Origin: Bacteroides sp. M10
GTDB taxonomy: Bacteria; Bacteroidota; Bacteroidia; Bacteroidales; Bacteroidaceae
Assembly: GCF_014334015.1 (NCBI RefSeq)
Contig: NZ_CP060488.1
Coordinates: 620,001-684,000, forward strand
Direction of reading: 5' to 3'
Length of the DNA stretch: 64,000 nt
Each line of letters begins with the position of its first letter. Position 1 is the stretch's first letter. This document shows, one piece after another, positions 1 to 9,115 of this stretch. The notes under the pieces were generated by a model that saw nothing but the letters and a program-made list of their open reading frames with translations, did no database searches and was not told where the DNA came from. Both the position numbers and the translations under genes were made by a program.

Positions 1-1993
1 CGATATTTAACTCATGTTTTTCTTCCCACTTCAAATCAGGATTGGCATTTTCAGTCGGAGCCACTGTCCGCACCCATTGCCCGTTTATCAAGACCGGATC
101 ACCAAACGCATAACGCAAATGAGATTGATAAGGATTGGTCGGTTCAATACCCGTTACACCATATCCGACTTTTAGTTTCAGTTCATTGACAAATTTAACA
201 TTCCGCATGAATTTCTCCTGCGAGATACGCCAGGCACCAGACGCTGCATAAAACAAACCCCACTGATGATTTTTACCGAATTTGCTGGAACCTTCATAAC
301 GTAAACTACCCGAAAACAGATATTTCTCATCATAATTGTAATTCACGCGCCCAAAGAAGGAAATCAGTTTGTTCATAAATTTATGTCCGTCCATAGACGC
401 AAGTCCTTCTTTTAACGCCATTCCCAAACCGGGTTTCGCGTAGCCCAAGGCATCTGTCGGATAATTATAATTGTACAAATTAAAATTCTGTTCTTCAAAA
501 TCATTATAGCTATATCCTCCAAGTATGCTGAAATCGTGTTGTTTGATTGCTTTAGAATATTGTCCGTACAGTTCTAATGTCTTTGATTCATTATACATCG
601 CTTCACGCCACACTTGTCCATCGTGTATGTCATCGTAATTACGGGTAGCAAATGTTCCGTTATTATTATTGTAAGTCCGCAGGCTTCCCAATGCAGTTAA
701 TGACAGTTCTTCTATCGGTCGGTAGACAATCTTACCGGTAGAGGTGAATTCATTCCATTTCAAGTCTTTCTGATATTCATTTATCAATCTTACCGGGTTC
801 TCAACTTCATAGAAAGTAGAATATTTACCTGTATTTGCATCGTAAACCGGATTCGTCGGATTTCCTGTCAGGGTAGCAAAATAAACAGCTCCCTGATCGA
901 CTGCCGAACCTTTCACTATCACATAATTGATGTCTCCGCCTACTGACAATTTTCCATCAAAAAAGCTACGGTCCAGTCCTATTTTAAAAGTAGTCCGCTC
1001 CTGGTCGGTATTTTTCATAATGCCTTCCCGTTTCCGGTAATTCACACTGGCATAATAATTGGTTTGTGCATCTCCACCCTGCAAGGAGATATGATGAGTA
1101 TGACTCCAGGCATCGCGGAACACTTTATCTTTCCATACGGTATTTGCCCCTCCATCGTTAATAACGGAAACCAGACCGTCTGTTAATTCCGGCAGTCTGC
1201 GGAATTCATCAGGAGAAAGAACATCTATCTCATTAGAAATTTGTTCGAGACTAAGATAACCGTGGTAAGATAGGGTCGCCTTCCCTGTACTCCCTTTTTT
1301 GGTTGTAATCAAAATAACTCCGTTCGTTCCCCGTGTACCATAAATGGCAGCAGCCGAACCGTCTTTCAAAACGTCAATCGTTTCAATATCATCTACCGAT
1401 ATATTATTTAATGTACCGGGCACTCCATCAATAACGACAAGAGGCTGCTGATTGCCCGTGAGTGTGGATACACCGCGCAACATAAGCTGTACACCACTAT
1501 CATTCGGATCTCCCGAAGTAGTATTAATGGCCAAACCCGCCACTTTGCCTTGCAATAACTGAAGCGGAGAAGTGACAGCTCCCTGTACGAATTGATCGCT
1601 GTTGACGGAAGATACGGCATTAGTCAAAGTACTTCTTTTGACTGTTCCGTATCCCACCACCACGACATCGTCAAGTACAGTGACGTCCTCCGACATTTTG
1701 ATCTGAAGATTTGTTTGCGAAGGCGCCACTGATTTTTCTATTGTTACATAACCTATTGAAGAAAACACAAGCACAGGATGTGCACCTGTCAATGTTAACG
1801 TAAAAGCCCCGTCGAGGTCCGTGCTGACTCCGTTGGTGGTTCCTTTTTCTACTACTGTCACTCCGGGTAGACCGCTGCCGTCAGCGTCTTTCACTGTTCC
1901 AGATACTTTCCTGCCTTGTGCTGATATGCTTACAGCAATCAGAAACAGGAAAACACTTAACATGATTTTTTTAAGTTCCAATGTTCCATTCAT
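1..1993 (-). CDS. SusC-like TonB-dependent outer-membrane receptor (3' end beyond window)
   Basis: The reading frame is open from an ATG at 1993 to the window edge, about 664 codons. It starts with a signal peptide ending near ISAQG, followed by a CarboxypepD_reg-like domain (GTVKDADGSGLPGV, then GVSTDLDGAF) and a plug domain with GKVAGLAI, LRGVSTLTGNQQPLVVIDG and VLKDGSAAAIYGTRGTNGV, the standard SusC signature. The rest is the start of the barrel. SusC proteins import oligosaccharides across the outer membrane with a SusD lid, which should lie beyond the window to the left. A TAnnTTTG promoter sits 41 bp upstream, with a paired repeat before it, and the hybrid two-component regulator is the next gene upstream on the same strand. 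Substrate is not evident; the nearby GH127 gene suggests an arabinose-type pectic glycan (inference). Confidence 0.93.
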   Translation of the reverse strand, partial: MNGTLELKKIMLSVFLFLIAVSISAQGRKVSGTVKDADGSGLPGVTVVEKGTTNGVSTDLDGAFTLTLTGAHPVLVFSSIGYVTIEKSVAPSQTNLQIKMSEDVTVLDDVVVVGYGTVKRSTLTNAVSSVNSDQFVQGAVTSPLQLLQGKVAGLAINTTSGDPNDSGVQLMLRGVSTLTGNQQPLVVIDGVPGTLNNISVDDIETIDVLKDGSAAAIYGTRGTNGVILITTKKGSTGKATLSYHGYLSLEQISNEIDVLSPDEFRRLPELTDGLVSVINDGGANTVWKDKVFRDAWSHTHHISLQGGDAQTNYYASVNYRKREGIMKNTDQERTTFKIGLDRSFFDGKLSVGGDINYVIVKGSAVDQGAVYFATLTGNPTNPVYDANTGKYSTFYEVENPVRLINEYQKDLKWNEFTSTGKIVYRPIEELSLTALGSLRTYNNNNGTFATRNYDDIHDGQVWREAMYNESKTLELYGQYSKAIKQHDFSILGGYSYNDFEEQNFNLYNYNYPTDALGYAKPGLGMALKEGLASMDGHKFMNKLISFFGRVNYNYDEKYLFSGSLRYEGSSKFGKNHQWGLFYAASGAWRISQEKFMRNVKFVNELKLKVGYGVTGIEPTNPYQSHLRYAFGDPVLINGQWVRTVAPTENANPDLKWEEKHELNI

Positions 1994-2033
1994 ATGTACT
2001 AGTTTTTGTTAATAAGATGTATTGTTTACTCCG

Positions 2034-2041
2034 CAAACTTA
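2034..2041 (-). promoter_or_regulatory. Promoter -7 box for susC-like gene
   Basis: On the minus strand this reads TAAGTTTG, an exact match to the Bacteroides -7 consensus TAnnTTTG. It lies 41 bp before the susC start codon. The repeat pair at 2061-2088 begins 20 bp further upstream. Confidence 0.7.
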
Positions 2042-2060
2042 GACAATTGTACATTTTAGG

Positions 2061-2088
2061 GGATGGACAATTATTTCAAATGGATGGA
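2061..2088 (-). promoter_or_regulatory. Candidate operator of the hybrid two-component system (21-bp-spaced direct repeat)
   Basis: Plus-strand GGATGGA occurs at 2061-2067 and again at 2082-2088, a 21-bp (two helical turns) repeat with an AT-rich spacer. The near copy is 20 bp from the susC -7 box. The same arrangement (same period, same distance to the -7 box) occurs at 8349-8376 before the GH127 gene. This is what a dimeric AraC-type regulator would bind; the assignment to the adjacent HTCS is inferred. Confidence 0.6.
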
Positions 2089-2120
2089 TAATACATCTAA
2101 AGGAGCTATTTATGAGTTTT

Positions 2121-5100
2121 TTAGCTATTTTCGGGCATTATGCCTGATTCACGCCACTGCTTGGGAGACTGTCCGAAACATTTTTTAAATGCACGGCTGA
2201 AATAATAAGAATCAGAGAATCCTACTTCATATGCTATTTCGGCAACTGTCTTATCTGTCTCTATCAGCAAACGGGCAGCATACTTCAAACGTATATTCTG
2301 AATAAATTCATTGATAGACTGTCCTGTAATTGCATGCAGTTTACGGTAAAGGGATGCTTTACTCATGCCCAGTTCATTGCACAGGAAATCAACATTAAGC
2401 TCCGTATCAGCCAGATGTTTAAACACAATGGCTACAGCTTTATTCAAAAATTCTTCATCTGAATTTGAATGAGTAACTTCCACATTGGACAGGTCAATAT
2501 CAATTTTATATTTTTGTTTCGCCTTGAAACTATTATAAAGTAGGTTTCTAATTCGCAGTTCCAGCAGAGACAATTCAAAAGGTTTGGTCATATAAGCATC
2601 TGCTCCCGACTTATATCCGGAATATTTATAACTATCCTCCGACAATACGGTCATTAAGATTATTCTGATATGACTCGTTTCTATATTACTTTTCAAAGTC
2701 TTGCACAAATCGTATCCACTCATCTCTTTCATCTTCACATCACTGACAATGATATCCACTTTCTGTTCTGCAATAAAAGAAATTGCAGCCTCAGCACTAT
2801 CCACTACCGAAACCTTGAATGAAGCTGATAGATAATCGGTAATAATCTCCCGCAAATCCTGGTCATCCTCCGCAACGAGTACATGAGTACCCTCACACAT
2901 TTTTATAAATTCCGGTTCGGAGAATTCCTCGTTATCCGTATTCTGATAGGGATTCTCTGAGAAAACATCCAATCTGTAATCTACCACCGACCTGGGAGTT
3001 GCCTGTGCCAAATTATCACGAAGCGGTATGGAAAAACAAAAACTGGTTGTCTCTTTGGGCAAAGAGGTTGCCGTGATTTCCCCCTCATGCATTTCTACCA
3101 ATGACTTCACATAGGAAAGTCCGACCCCAGACGAATATCTGTCATAGGAGCTATTGGTAAAGAAACGCTCGAATATAAAAGGTAATTTCTTCGGGTCGAT
3201 TCCGTCTCCCGTATTGGTAAGCGTGGTAGTTACCTGCCCGGCATCAGACTTCACTTCAATAGTAATGGTACCGTTCTGATTGGTATACTTATAAGCATTC
3301 GACAGAAGGTTATCAAAGATCTTCTCCAACTTATCCGCATCGGCATGAATCATCATATCTCCTTCAAAGCCTTTTATTTCGACATGAATTCCTTTAGATT
3401 CAAACATCAGCGTATGTTTATGTAACACAGAGACTATGAACTGTTCGTATTGAATAGGTTCTATATGTAGTTTCAGATGTTCCAACTCTCTGAAGGCGAG
3501 CAATTCATTAATGAGATTCAACAGTTTATCTGCATTCTTCTTGATTATATTATAATAATGGTTAGCATTCGACTCCTTCACACGATTCTCCATAAATTGG
3601 TTGACAGGACCTAATATGAGAGAAAGAGGAGTTTTAAATTCATGAGATATATTCACAAAGAATTTGAATTTCAATTCATTTATTTCCTGGTCTTTTTTCC
3701 TTTCCAGCTTTTCCAATGCAAGTGCATGTTTACTTCGGGCATTGGTAAACAAGAGGAAAATTAAATAAAAGGCCGAGCCTAAAAGAATCAATGTAAACGA
3801 TAGTTTGGCAGGAAGCCGCTGCCACCAGGGAGGACGAATATAGATATTTAGAGTGCGCTTGTTGTCTGCCAGATTTCCCTCTTTATCTACCGTGCAGATG
3901 CTCAACTGATAGTGTCCATAATTCAATCCCGTAAAGTCGATTCTGGTTTTGCTGCCCAATTTGTGCCATTGCCCATCCTGACCGGAAAGTTGGTAGGCAA
4001 ACTGCGGACGATTGTAAGGTTCAAACACATTACATGTAAAATCCACTCCCCAGGAGGTATTACGATAATCCAGGCATATTTCATCTATGATATTCAAATC
4101 CTGATGTAGTACATTGTCTTGCCCGATTGTTTGTTTCTCACCATTAATGTAGAGGTTATTCCACCATATCGGGTAGATATACGAGTCATTTTTTTCCTGT
4201 TCCGGTTCTACTACAACTAGTCCTTCAGTACTCCCGAAATAAAGTTTACTTCCGATATTTGCCCCTGCTTTATAATTGAAACGGTTCGTAGGCAGACCGT
4301 CATTAATGGTATAATGCGTAAAAAGAGAGAAATCAGGATTACATTTACACAATCCCTGATTAGTAGATAACCAAATCTGATTATTCTTATCTTGCAAAAT
4401 GGCATATATTGTATTATCACACAAACCATTCTTCTCAGTATATCGGCAAATTGACAAATCGGCAGGATTGATGATAGCAAGTCCGGTATTCTCCGAGCCG
4501 ACAGCTATCCTACCATCATTCAACTCACGAAGGGTTATATTGTTATAAACTTGTTCCGGCAATGCTACGACTTTGTAATTCTGTGATTTATCTAGTAAAA
4601 AGACTCCGTAATTATAAGAAGCAATCCATATATTACCGCGTTTATCTTCTAATAAGTCCCAGACAAAAAGATCGGCAGGTAACTCTACAGCAGCACGTTC
4701 AATGGTGTGGGTAACGGGATTATACACACACAATCCGCCAAACTGCGTCCCTACCCAAATCGTACCCTTACTATCTTGCAAGATACAATATACATTATTG
4801 TATGAGATACTCTTCGAGTCCTGAATATGTTGCCGGTAATGCTTGAATAAAGAACTACCTTTGGAAAGAAGATTCACTCCACCATAATAAGTGCCAATCC
4901 AAAGATTCTGCTGATTGTCAACACAGAGTGAATGTATATTGTTACTGCTGATATTACTATCATCCGTATTTAATATACCGATCAAATCATGGTTCATATT
5001 AAGAACAAATAATCCGTAGTTTTCTGTCCCTACAAGAATTTTTTCATTTTCACAAAGAATGGAACTAATGGCTCCCCGTTGAATCGAATAATCCCCTTTA

Positions 5101-6140
5101 TTGGCAGCCACTGTGTGGAAAAGTCCCGAATGAGCATAATGTACATTCACTCCACCAAAGAAAGTGCCTATCCACATATTCTTCTTTTCATCCGCATAGA
5201 TACAATAAATGGCATTATCAGACAAACCGTCCGTTTGAGTACTTTTGGCATATACATACTCTATTCCTGCCTTAGTACAGAGTGTAATACCTTTTTCTGT
5301 TCCTATCCAGATATTACCTTTCGCATCCGCTCCAAAATCACGTACTATGTTATTGGAAAGATTCTGCTTTTCTTCACAATAATGGACGGAACATAGCTTT
5401 TTTCTATCCAGCCGGAAAGCACCGTCTCCATTGCTTCCAATCCAAAGGTTTCTGTCTTCATCCTCATACAGCCTATTGATATTCTCATGGCAAGGGAGTT
5501 GTTCATAAGATAAGGTTTTAAACTCTTTCCGGTCACGGTCATATTTTGACACCAGCCCGTTTCCACCGCCTACCCACAAGCTCTGGTCTGTATCCAGTAA
5601 TATGGAATAAATAAGATTAGTGACACGGGCATCTGCCGAATCATACAAGCTCTGATAAACAACATTTGTGCCGGCAGCGATATCCAGCTTATTAATTCCC
5701 CGGTCTGTTCCTACCCAAATAATGCCGTCTATATCTTCTTTCATACAAAGTATGATATTGGAAGATAAACCAACGGGAGATTCTTTTTCATCGCTATATC
5801 GGGTATATTGATTGGATAACCTGTTATAAAGGTACAACCCGTGATCCGTACCGAACCACAGGTTGTTTTTAGAATCTTCATAAACGAAGTATATTTTTGA
5901 CCGGAAATCATTCTTCAAGTGTTTGAAGGTATATTCTTCAAAACTATATCCATTATAACGATAGGCGCCATATGTCGTAGAGAACCACATATATCCCCTG
6001 CTGTCTTTAAATATATTCCACACCCAGGTATATTTAAGCCCCTCCCCACCGGAGACATGCCTGAAAGACATATCGCCAGCCCAAGTCCTGATATGTAATA
6101 ATAGTATTATAAATACAAAAACAATACGTAGTTTCATCAA
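2121..6140 (-). CDS. Hybrid two-component system sensor/regulator (HTCS)
   Basis: This 1339-aa protein joins a complete two-component system in one chain. After a signal peptide there are about 14 two-component-regulator propeller repeats (recurring IWIGT/LWIGTYYGGV/MWFSTTYG-type strings, residues ~30-690), a Y_Y_Y domain, and a TM helix near residues 780-800. The cytoplasmic part has a HisKA domain with phospho-acceptor His833 (NISHEFKTPLSL), a HATPase domain (NLLSNAYKYT, GVGLSYVKSL), a receiver with Asp1134 (IIVSDVKM), and a C-terminal AraC-type HTH (DKTVAEIAYEVGFSDSYYFS). Family members sense periplasmic oligosaccharides and activate the neighbouring PUL. It lies between the GH127 gene and susC and has its own promoter. 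The paired repeats before both neighbours are its likely targets. All catalytic residues look intact. Confidence 0.96.
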   Translation of the reverse strand: MMKLRIVFVFIILLLHIRTWAGDMSFRHVSGGEGLKYTWVWNIFKDSRGYMWFSTTYGAYRYNGYSFEEYTFKHLKNDFRSKIYFVYEDSKNNLWFGTDHGLYLYNRLSNQYTRYSDEKESPVGLSSNIILCMKEDIDGIIWVGTDRGINKLDIAAGTNVVYQSLYDSADARVTNLIYSILLDTDQSLWVGGGNGLVSKYDRDRKEFKTLSYEQLPCHENINRLYEDEDRNLWIGSNGDGAFRLDRKKLCSVHYCEEKQNLSNNIVRDFGADAKGNIWIGTEKGITLCTKAGIEYVYAKSTQTDGLSDNAIYCIYADEKKNMWIGTFFGGVNVHYAHSGLFHTVAANKGDYSIQRGAISSILCENEKILVGTENYGLFVLNMNHDLIGILNTDDSNISSNNIHSLCVDNQQNLWIGTYYGGVNLLSKGSSLFKHYRQHIQDSKSISYNNVYCILQDSKGTIWVGTQFGGLCVYNPVTHTIERAAVELPADLFVWDLLEDKRGNIWIASYNYGVFLLDKSQNYKVVALPEQVYNNITLRELNDGRIAVGSENTGLAIINPADLSICRYTEKNGLCDNTIYAILQDKNNQIWLSTNQGLCKCNPDFSLFTHYTINDGLPTNRFNYKAGANIGSKLYFGSTEGLVVVEPEQEKNDSYIYPIWWNNLYINGEKQTIGQDNVLHQDLNIIDEICLDYRNTSWGVDFTCNVFEPYNRPQFAYQLSGQDGQWHKLGSKTRIDFTGLNYGHYQLSICTVDKEGNLADNKRTLNIYIRPPWWQRLPAKLSFTLILLGSAFYLIFLLFTNARSKHALALEKLERKKDQEINELKFKFFVNISHEFKTPLSLILGPVNQFMENRVKESNANHYYNIIKKNADKLLNLINELLAFRELEHLKLHIEPIQYEQFIVSVLHKHTLMFESKGIHVEIKGFEGDMMIHADADKLEKIFDNLLSNAYKYTNQNGTITIEVKSDAGQVTTTLTNTGDGIDPKKLPFIFERFFTNSSYDRYSSGVGLSYVKSLVEMHEGEITATSLPKETTSFCFSIPLRDNLAQATPRSVVDYRLDVFSENPYQNTDNEEFSEPEFIKMCEGTHVLVAEDDQDLREIITDYLSASFKVSVVDSAEAAISFIAEQKVDIIVSDVKMKEMSGYDLCKTLKSNIETSHIRIILMTVLSEDSYKYSGYKSGADAYMTKPFELSLLELRIRNLLYNSFKAKQKYKIDIDLSNVEVTHSNSDEEFLNKAVAIVFKHLADTELNVDFLCNELGMSKASLYRKLHAITGQSINEFIQNIRLKYAARLLIETDKTVAEIAYEVGFSDSYYFSRAFKKCFGQSPKQWRESGIMPENS

Positions 6141-6166
6141 TTATCGTGGTTTTATGATCTCATAGT

Positions 6167-6174
6167 CAAAGATA
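6167..6174 (-). promoter_or_regulatory. Promoter -7 box for the HTCS gene
   Basis: On the minus strand this reads TATCTTTG, an exact TAnnTTTG match 26 bp before the HTCS start, in the 79-bp gap after the GH127 gene. No GGATGGA pair precedes it, so the regulator may be expressed independently of its own target sites. Confidence 0.65.
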
Positions 6175-6219
6175 TAAAAAATAGTTATGCAGATTATTTT
6201 TTAAGCATACTTTTAAGTG

Positions 6220-8265
6220 TTATTCCGGGCTGTACTCCCCAATTTGCGGAAATTCTGTAATCCGAAGTGTAGTACATCCATAAGGAATTAATTCGATATC
6301 CTCTATTTCCTGGGCAACTTCAGCACCAAACATCACTGTGTATGGCAAAGGACCGGCACTCTTGTTATATGATTTCCAGTTTGGCATCATCCGCGCCTTT
6401 GTTTTTATAGTGATAGGGGCATTAGCTACATTCCATGGATAGCCATCTTCCTTATTGACTTCGTTCACTTTACTCAAATCTACTTGATAGTGTTCCTGCA
6501 TATTCTCTTTGGTAGTTTCAATCAGTGTGTAATTCCAAGGAGTCTTGGCTATATGCTGATAATAACTAAGTCCTTCCGCTCCATTCTTTATTTCCTGTTG
6601 TTCCACATCTATTTTAAGTGCATAGACAAGAGGTCCTCTCTCCACACTACGTGAATTTTCTTTCCAAACACTCAACTTTACTTCTGGAGTAAATGTGATA
6701 TCAAGTTTATCTCCTTTTTTCCACGTTCTCATGATAGTAACCAGATTGTTTGAATCTGCTGTATATGAGACCGGTTCACCATTGACTTTTACCACGTTTC
6801 CAGTACTCCATGCAGGTATTCTGAAAACAAACGGGAAAGCTGCCTCCTTACTAATATCTGCTACTGTAAAGGTTATCTGTTCGCCGAACGGGTAACTGGT
6901 ATCTTCTATTATATGTACGTTTACATCATCACCTACTTGTGTAACTACTTCCGACGGAGCATACAATGTTGCAGCAACACCTTTATCAGCCGTAGCATAC
7001 CATAAATTTTGTACAAACTTAGGCCATCCCTGATGCATATTTGACGTACAACAAGGATAACCCGTCAATAAGCCAAAACAATTATCTAATCCTGAATGAT
7101 TGACATCGAAATTCCGCTGATGTTGTGACAGTTCTATTTGGTTTACTTGCTGAAAATACTGCCGGGTCTGAAAATGGTCATCTACATGTGCCGGTAGAGC
7201 ATTATAGGTCACTTTCTCCAAAAGTTCTGCAAAACGCGGATTACCAGTGATTTTATACATGGTTTCCAAAGAGAACATGAACTCTACAATTCCACATAGT
7301 TCTATTCCTTGTGTCGGATCATTACCATGAATTGCCTCATCCACACTGAACATCCCGATAGGATAACCCTGAAAATCACGAAGATCATCAAGGGCTATAT
7401 CCAAAGCATCCAGATATTTAGTTTGAGGATCTGCTTGATAATATACAATAGGAGTTTTCATACCTTGTGCTAAGTTGACCCCATGTATTGTTCCTACTTT
7501 TCTCAACATCTCACGTTTAAGAAATAAATCAGTATAAGGTTCCGTTTGTTCATAAACTAATTTACCCAATGTCAACAGGTCATTATTTCCTGTTATATTA
7601 TAAAGCCAATATATCATCATCAAATTATCACCGCCACGCATTCTTGCCCAAAATGTCCACTTATCCAGCGGAGTTTCTTTCAGGTTTTTGAGCTGATAGT
7701 CGAAGTATTTCGTCATAAAATTTATGACTCTTTGGTCGTTTGTAGCCAAGTAATACTGTTGCAGTATTTTTAGAACTACCATTCTGGGCCACCAATCCTG
7801 ACAATTATCTCTTTGCAGACCGGCTTCAAAAGGATAATCTTTTTCAGGACCAAAATATCCACTTTCCTTTTGACTTTGTAATGCCCATTCTACCCAAGGT
7901 TTCGTCTTTGCAATCAAAGCGGAATCTTTAAGGATATAAGCTAAAGGAAGTAAACCATCAATCCAATAAGGGCCACGCTCCCATTGATCTCCATCTCCTC
8001 CGAGCCAGCCATTTCTGTCTCCCATCACTTCCGGATATAAAACATCCAGATTTCCGGTGGCTCCTTCTTTCTGCCTTATCAACATTTCTCTGATCCATCC
8101 TTTCGGTGAGATACTTCCCAAAGGCAGTTCTGCAAACTGGTTCATGACTAATGGCGCACGATTGAATCCTTGTTGCGTTGTCGCAACTTTCTCTGTTCGT
8201 GTGCAACTGTTGAAGCATAGAAGTGATAAACCACCCACAATGATACCTAAACTAAATAGTTTCAT
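6220..8265 (-). CDS. GH127-type glycoside hydrolase lipoprotein (beta-L-arabinofuranosidase-like)
   Basis: The chosen start (8265) gives a 681-aa protein whose signal peptide ends in a lipobox (CFNSC), so it should be membrane anchored. An upstream in-frame ATG at 8307 only adds 14 residues before the signal peptide. The body is an (alpha/alpha)6-barrel-like DUF1680/GH127 protein (GDGDQWERGPYWIDGLLPLA). It keeps the Zn-binding and catalytic set known from GH127 HypBA1: Glu322-x-Cys324 (IELCGIVEF) and the Cys405-Cys406 pair (YPCCTSNMHQGWPKF). One of the paired Cys is the nucleophile in the family. GH127 members mostly remove beta-L-arabinofuranose, but at least one Bacteroides member acts on aceric acid in RG-II, so the sugar is uncertain. 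Its promoter carries the same repeat pair as susC. Confidence 0.88.
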   Translation of the reverse strand: MKLFSLGIIVGGLSLLCFNSCTRTEKVATTQQGFNRAPLVMNQFAELPLGSISPKGWIREMLIRQKEGATGNLDVLYPEVMGDRNGWLGGDGDQWERGPYWIDGLLPLAYILKDSALIAKTKPWVEWALQSQKESGYFGPEKDYPFEAGLQRDNCQDWWPRMVVLKILQQYYLATNDQRVINFMTKYFDYQLKNLKETPLDKWTFWARMRGGDNLMMIYWLYNITGNNDLLTLGKLVYEQTEPYTDLFLKREMLRKVGTIHGVNLAQGMKTPIVYYQADPQTKYLDALDIALDDLRDFQGYPIGMFSVDEAIHGNDPTQGIELCGIVEFMFSLETMYKITGNPRFAELLEKVTYNALPAHVDDHFQTRQYFQQVNQIELSQHQRNFDVNHSGLDNCFGLLTGYPCCTSNMHQGWPKFVQNLWYATADKGVAATLYAPSEVVTQVGDDVNVHIIEDTSYPFGEQITFTVADISKEAAFPFVFRIPAWSTGNVVKVNGEPVSYTADSNNLVTIMRTWKKGDKLDITFTPEVKLSVWKENSRSVERGPLVYALKIDVEQQEIKNGAEGLSYYQHIAKTPWNYTLIETTKENMQEHYQVDLSKVNEVNKEDGYPWNVANAPITIKTKARMMPNWKSYNKSAGPLPYTVMFGAEVAQEIEDIELIPYGCTTLRITEFPQIGEYSPE

Positions 8266-8321
8266 AATATACCTTATCAATTTAATATTAGAATTATGTA
8301 TTATCACTTTTTTGATAGGAG

Positions 8322-8329
8322 CAAAAATA
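8322..8329 (-). promoter_or_regulatory. Promoter -7 box for the GH127 gene
   Basis: On the minus strand this reads TATTTTTG (TAnnTTTG), 56 bp upstream of the chosen start codon. The repeat pair at 8349-8376 begins 20 bp upstream of it, exactly as at susC. Confidence 0.65.
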
Positions 8330-8348
8330 GGGCTTATACTTCTGAATG

Positions 8349-8376
8349 GAATGGATTAACAATTCAATAGGATGGA
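8349..8376 (-). promoter_or_regulatory. Second candidate HTCS operator (21-bp-spaced direct repeat)
   Basis: Plus-strand GAATGGA at 8349-8355 and GGATGGA at 8370-8376 repeat with a 21-bp period. Spacer length (14 bp, AT-rich, containing CAATT) and the distance to the -7 box match the site before susC at 2061-2088. Confidence 0.6.
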
Positions 8377-8438
8377 CAAACGGCTCAAAAGGGAAATAAC
8401 AAAGGTTAAAGAAGAGTTATCAAAGGGGGAGAATAAAT

Positions 8439-8480
8439 AAAAAGCCCTTTGTCTTCCATGAAGAAACCAAAGGGCTTTTT
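8439..8480. terminator. Bidirectional intrinsic terminator
   Basis: AAAAGCCCTTTG pairs with CAAAGGGCTTTT across a 16-nt loop, with T-rich tails on both sides. In minus orientation it directly follows the stop of the 135-aa membrane protein gene, whose transcript it should end. Confidence 0.8.
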
Positions 8481-8496
8481 ATTTGTTTACTTGTTT

Positions 8497-8904
8497 TTAA
8501 TCATTCCATCTGGATGCGGGCAATTCTTTTTTCCCATAACCTTTTTTCCAGGCATACGCTTTTCTCTTCCTGAGATAAAGCGTATCGCCACAATGTTTCA
8601 TTGCCTCCCAATTAAAGATAGAATGGTGACAGATGATCTTTTCAAACCAATAAAGTATGTGATAAGTCACGAATGGCAGCACCATCCACCACCATGAAAA
8701 CAAGATTGATAAAATAAGTGCTGGTATCAGGGTTAAAGAAAAACATTCCCAATACTGTCTGGCATGAATTCGGAGTTCCATATCTTCCCAGACTTCCAGA
8801 TATTTATAGCGGGTAAAGAAAAACCAGCCTAACATAAAATAGTGTTTCTTCCCTTTTCCTAAGAACCACTTTGCTAAAAGACTATTATAAAAAATCATAT
8901 TCAC
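8497..8904 (-). CDS. Small membrane protein of unknown function
   Basis: This 135-aa protein is not recognised. It has a basic, aromatic N-terminus with a short hydrophobic stretch (HYFMLGWFFF, ~21-30), then two close hydrophobic segments around residues 53-90 (CFSLTLIPALILSILFSWWW and MVLPFVTYHILYWF). The tail is strongly basic (LRKRKAYAWKKGYGKK). A hairpin of two membrane helices with cytoplasmic ends is likely. It is monocistronic: a TAnnTTTG promoter precedes it and a strong terminator follows. An internal ATG two codons downstream is an equally possible start. No function can be assigned. Confidence 0.75.
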   Translation of the reverse strand: MNMIFYNSLLAKWFLGKGKKHYFMLGWFFFTRYKYLEVWEDMELRIHARQYWECFSLTLIPALILSILFSWWWMVLPFVTYHILYWFEKIICHHSIFNWEAMKHCGDTLYLRKRKAYAWKKGYGKKELPASRWND

Positions 8905-8938
8905 ATTTTTTTTGTTGCATGTAGTCCCTTCTTAACAG

Positions 8939-8946
8939 CAAAAGTA
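8939..8946 (-). promoter_or_regulatory. Promoter -7 box for the 135-aa membrane protein
   Basis: On the minus strand this reads TACTTTTG (TAnnTTTG), 35 bp before the start codon. Confidence 0.6.
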
Positions 8947-9115
8947 ATCAAAGGTTCAATATTTTAAAGTTTTGCATAACAACCATAACATTCTTTCCCT
9001 AAATATCACTCAAATATTGTTTATTTTTGTGTTCCCTTGCTTCACTACAACAAAAGGTTTATTTGTATTTTCTGCAAAGGAAACACAATTCACGAATATA
9101 TCCTAATTTTTCTGC

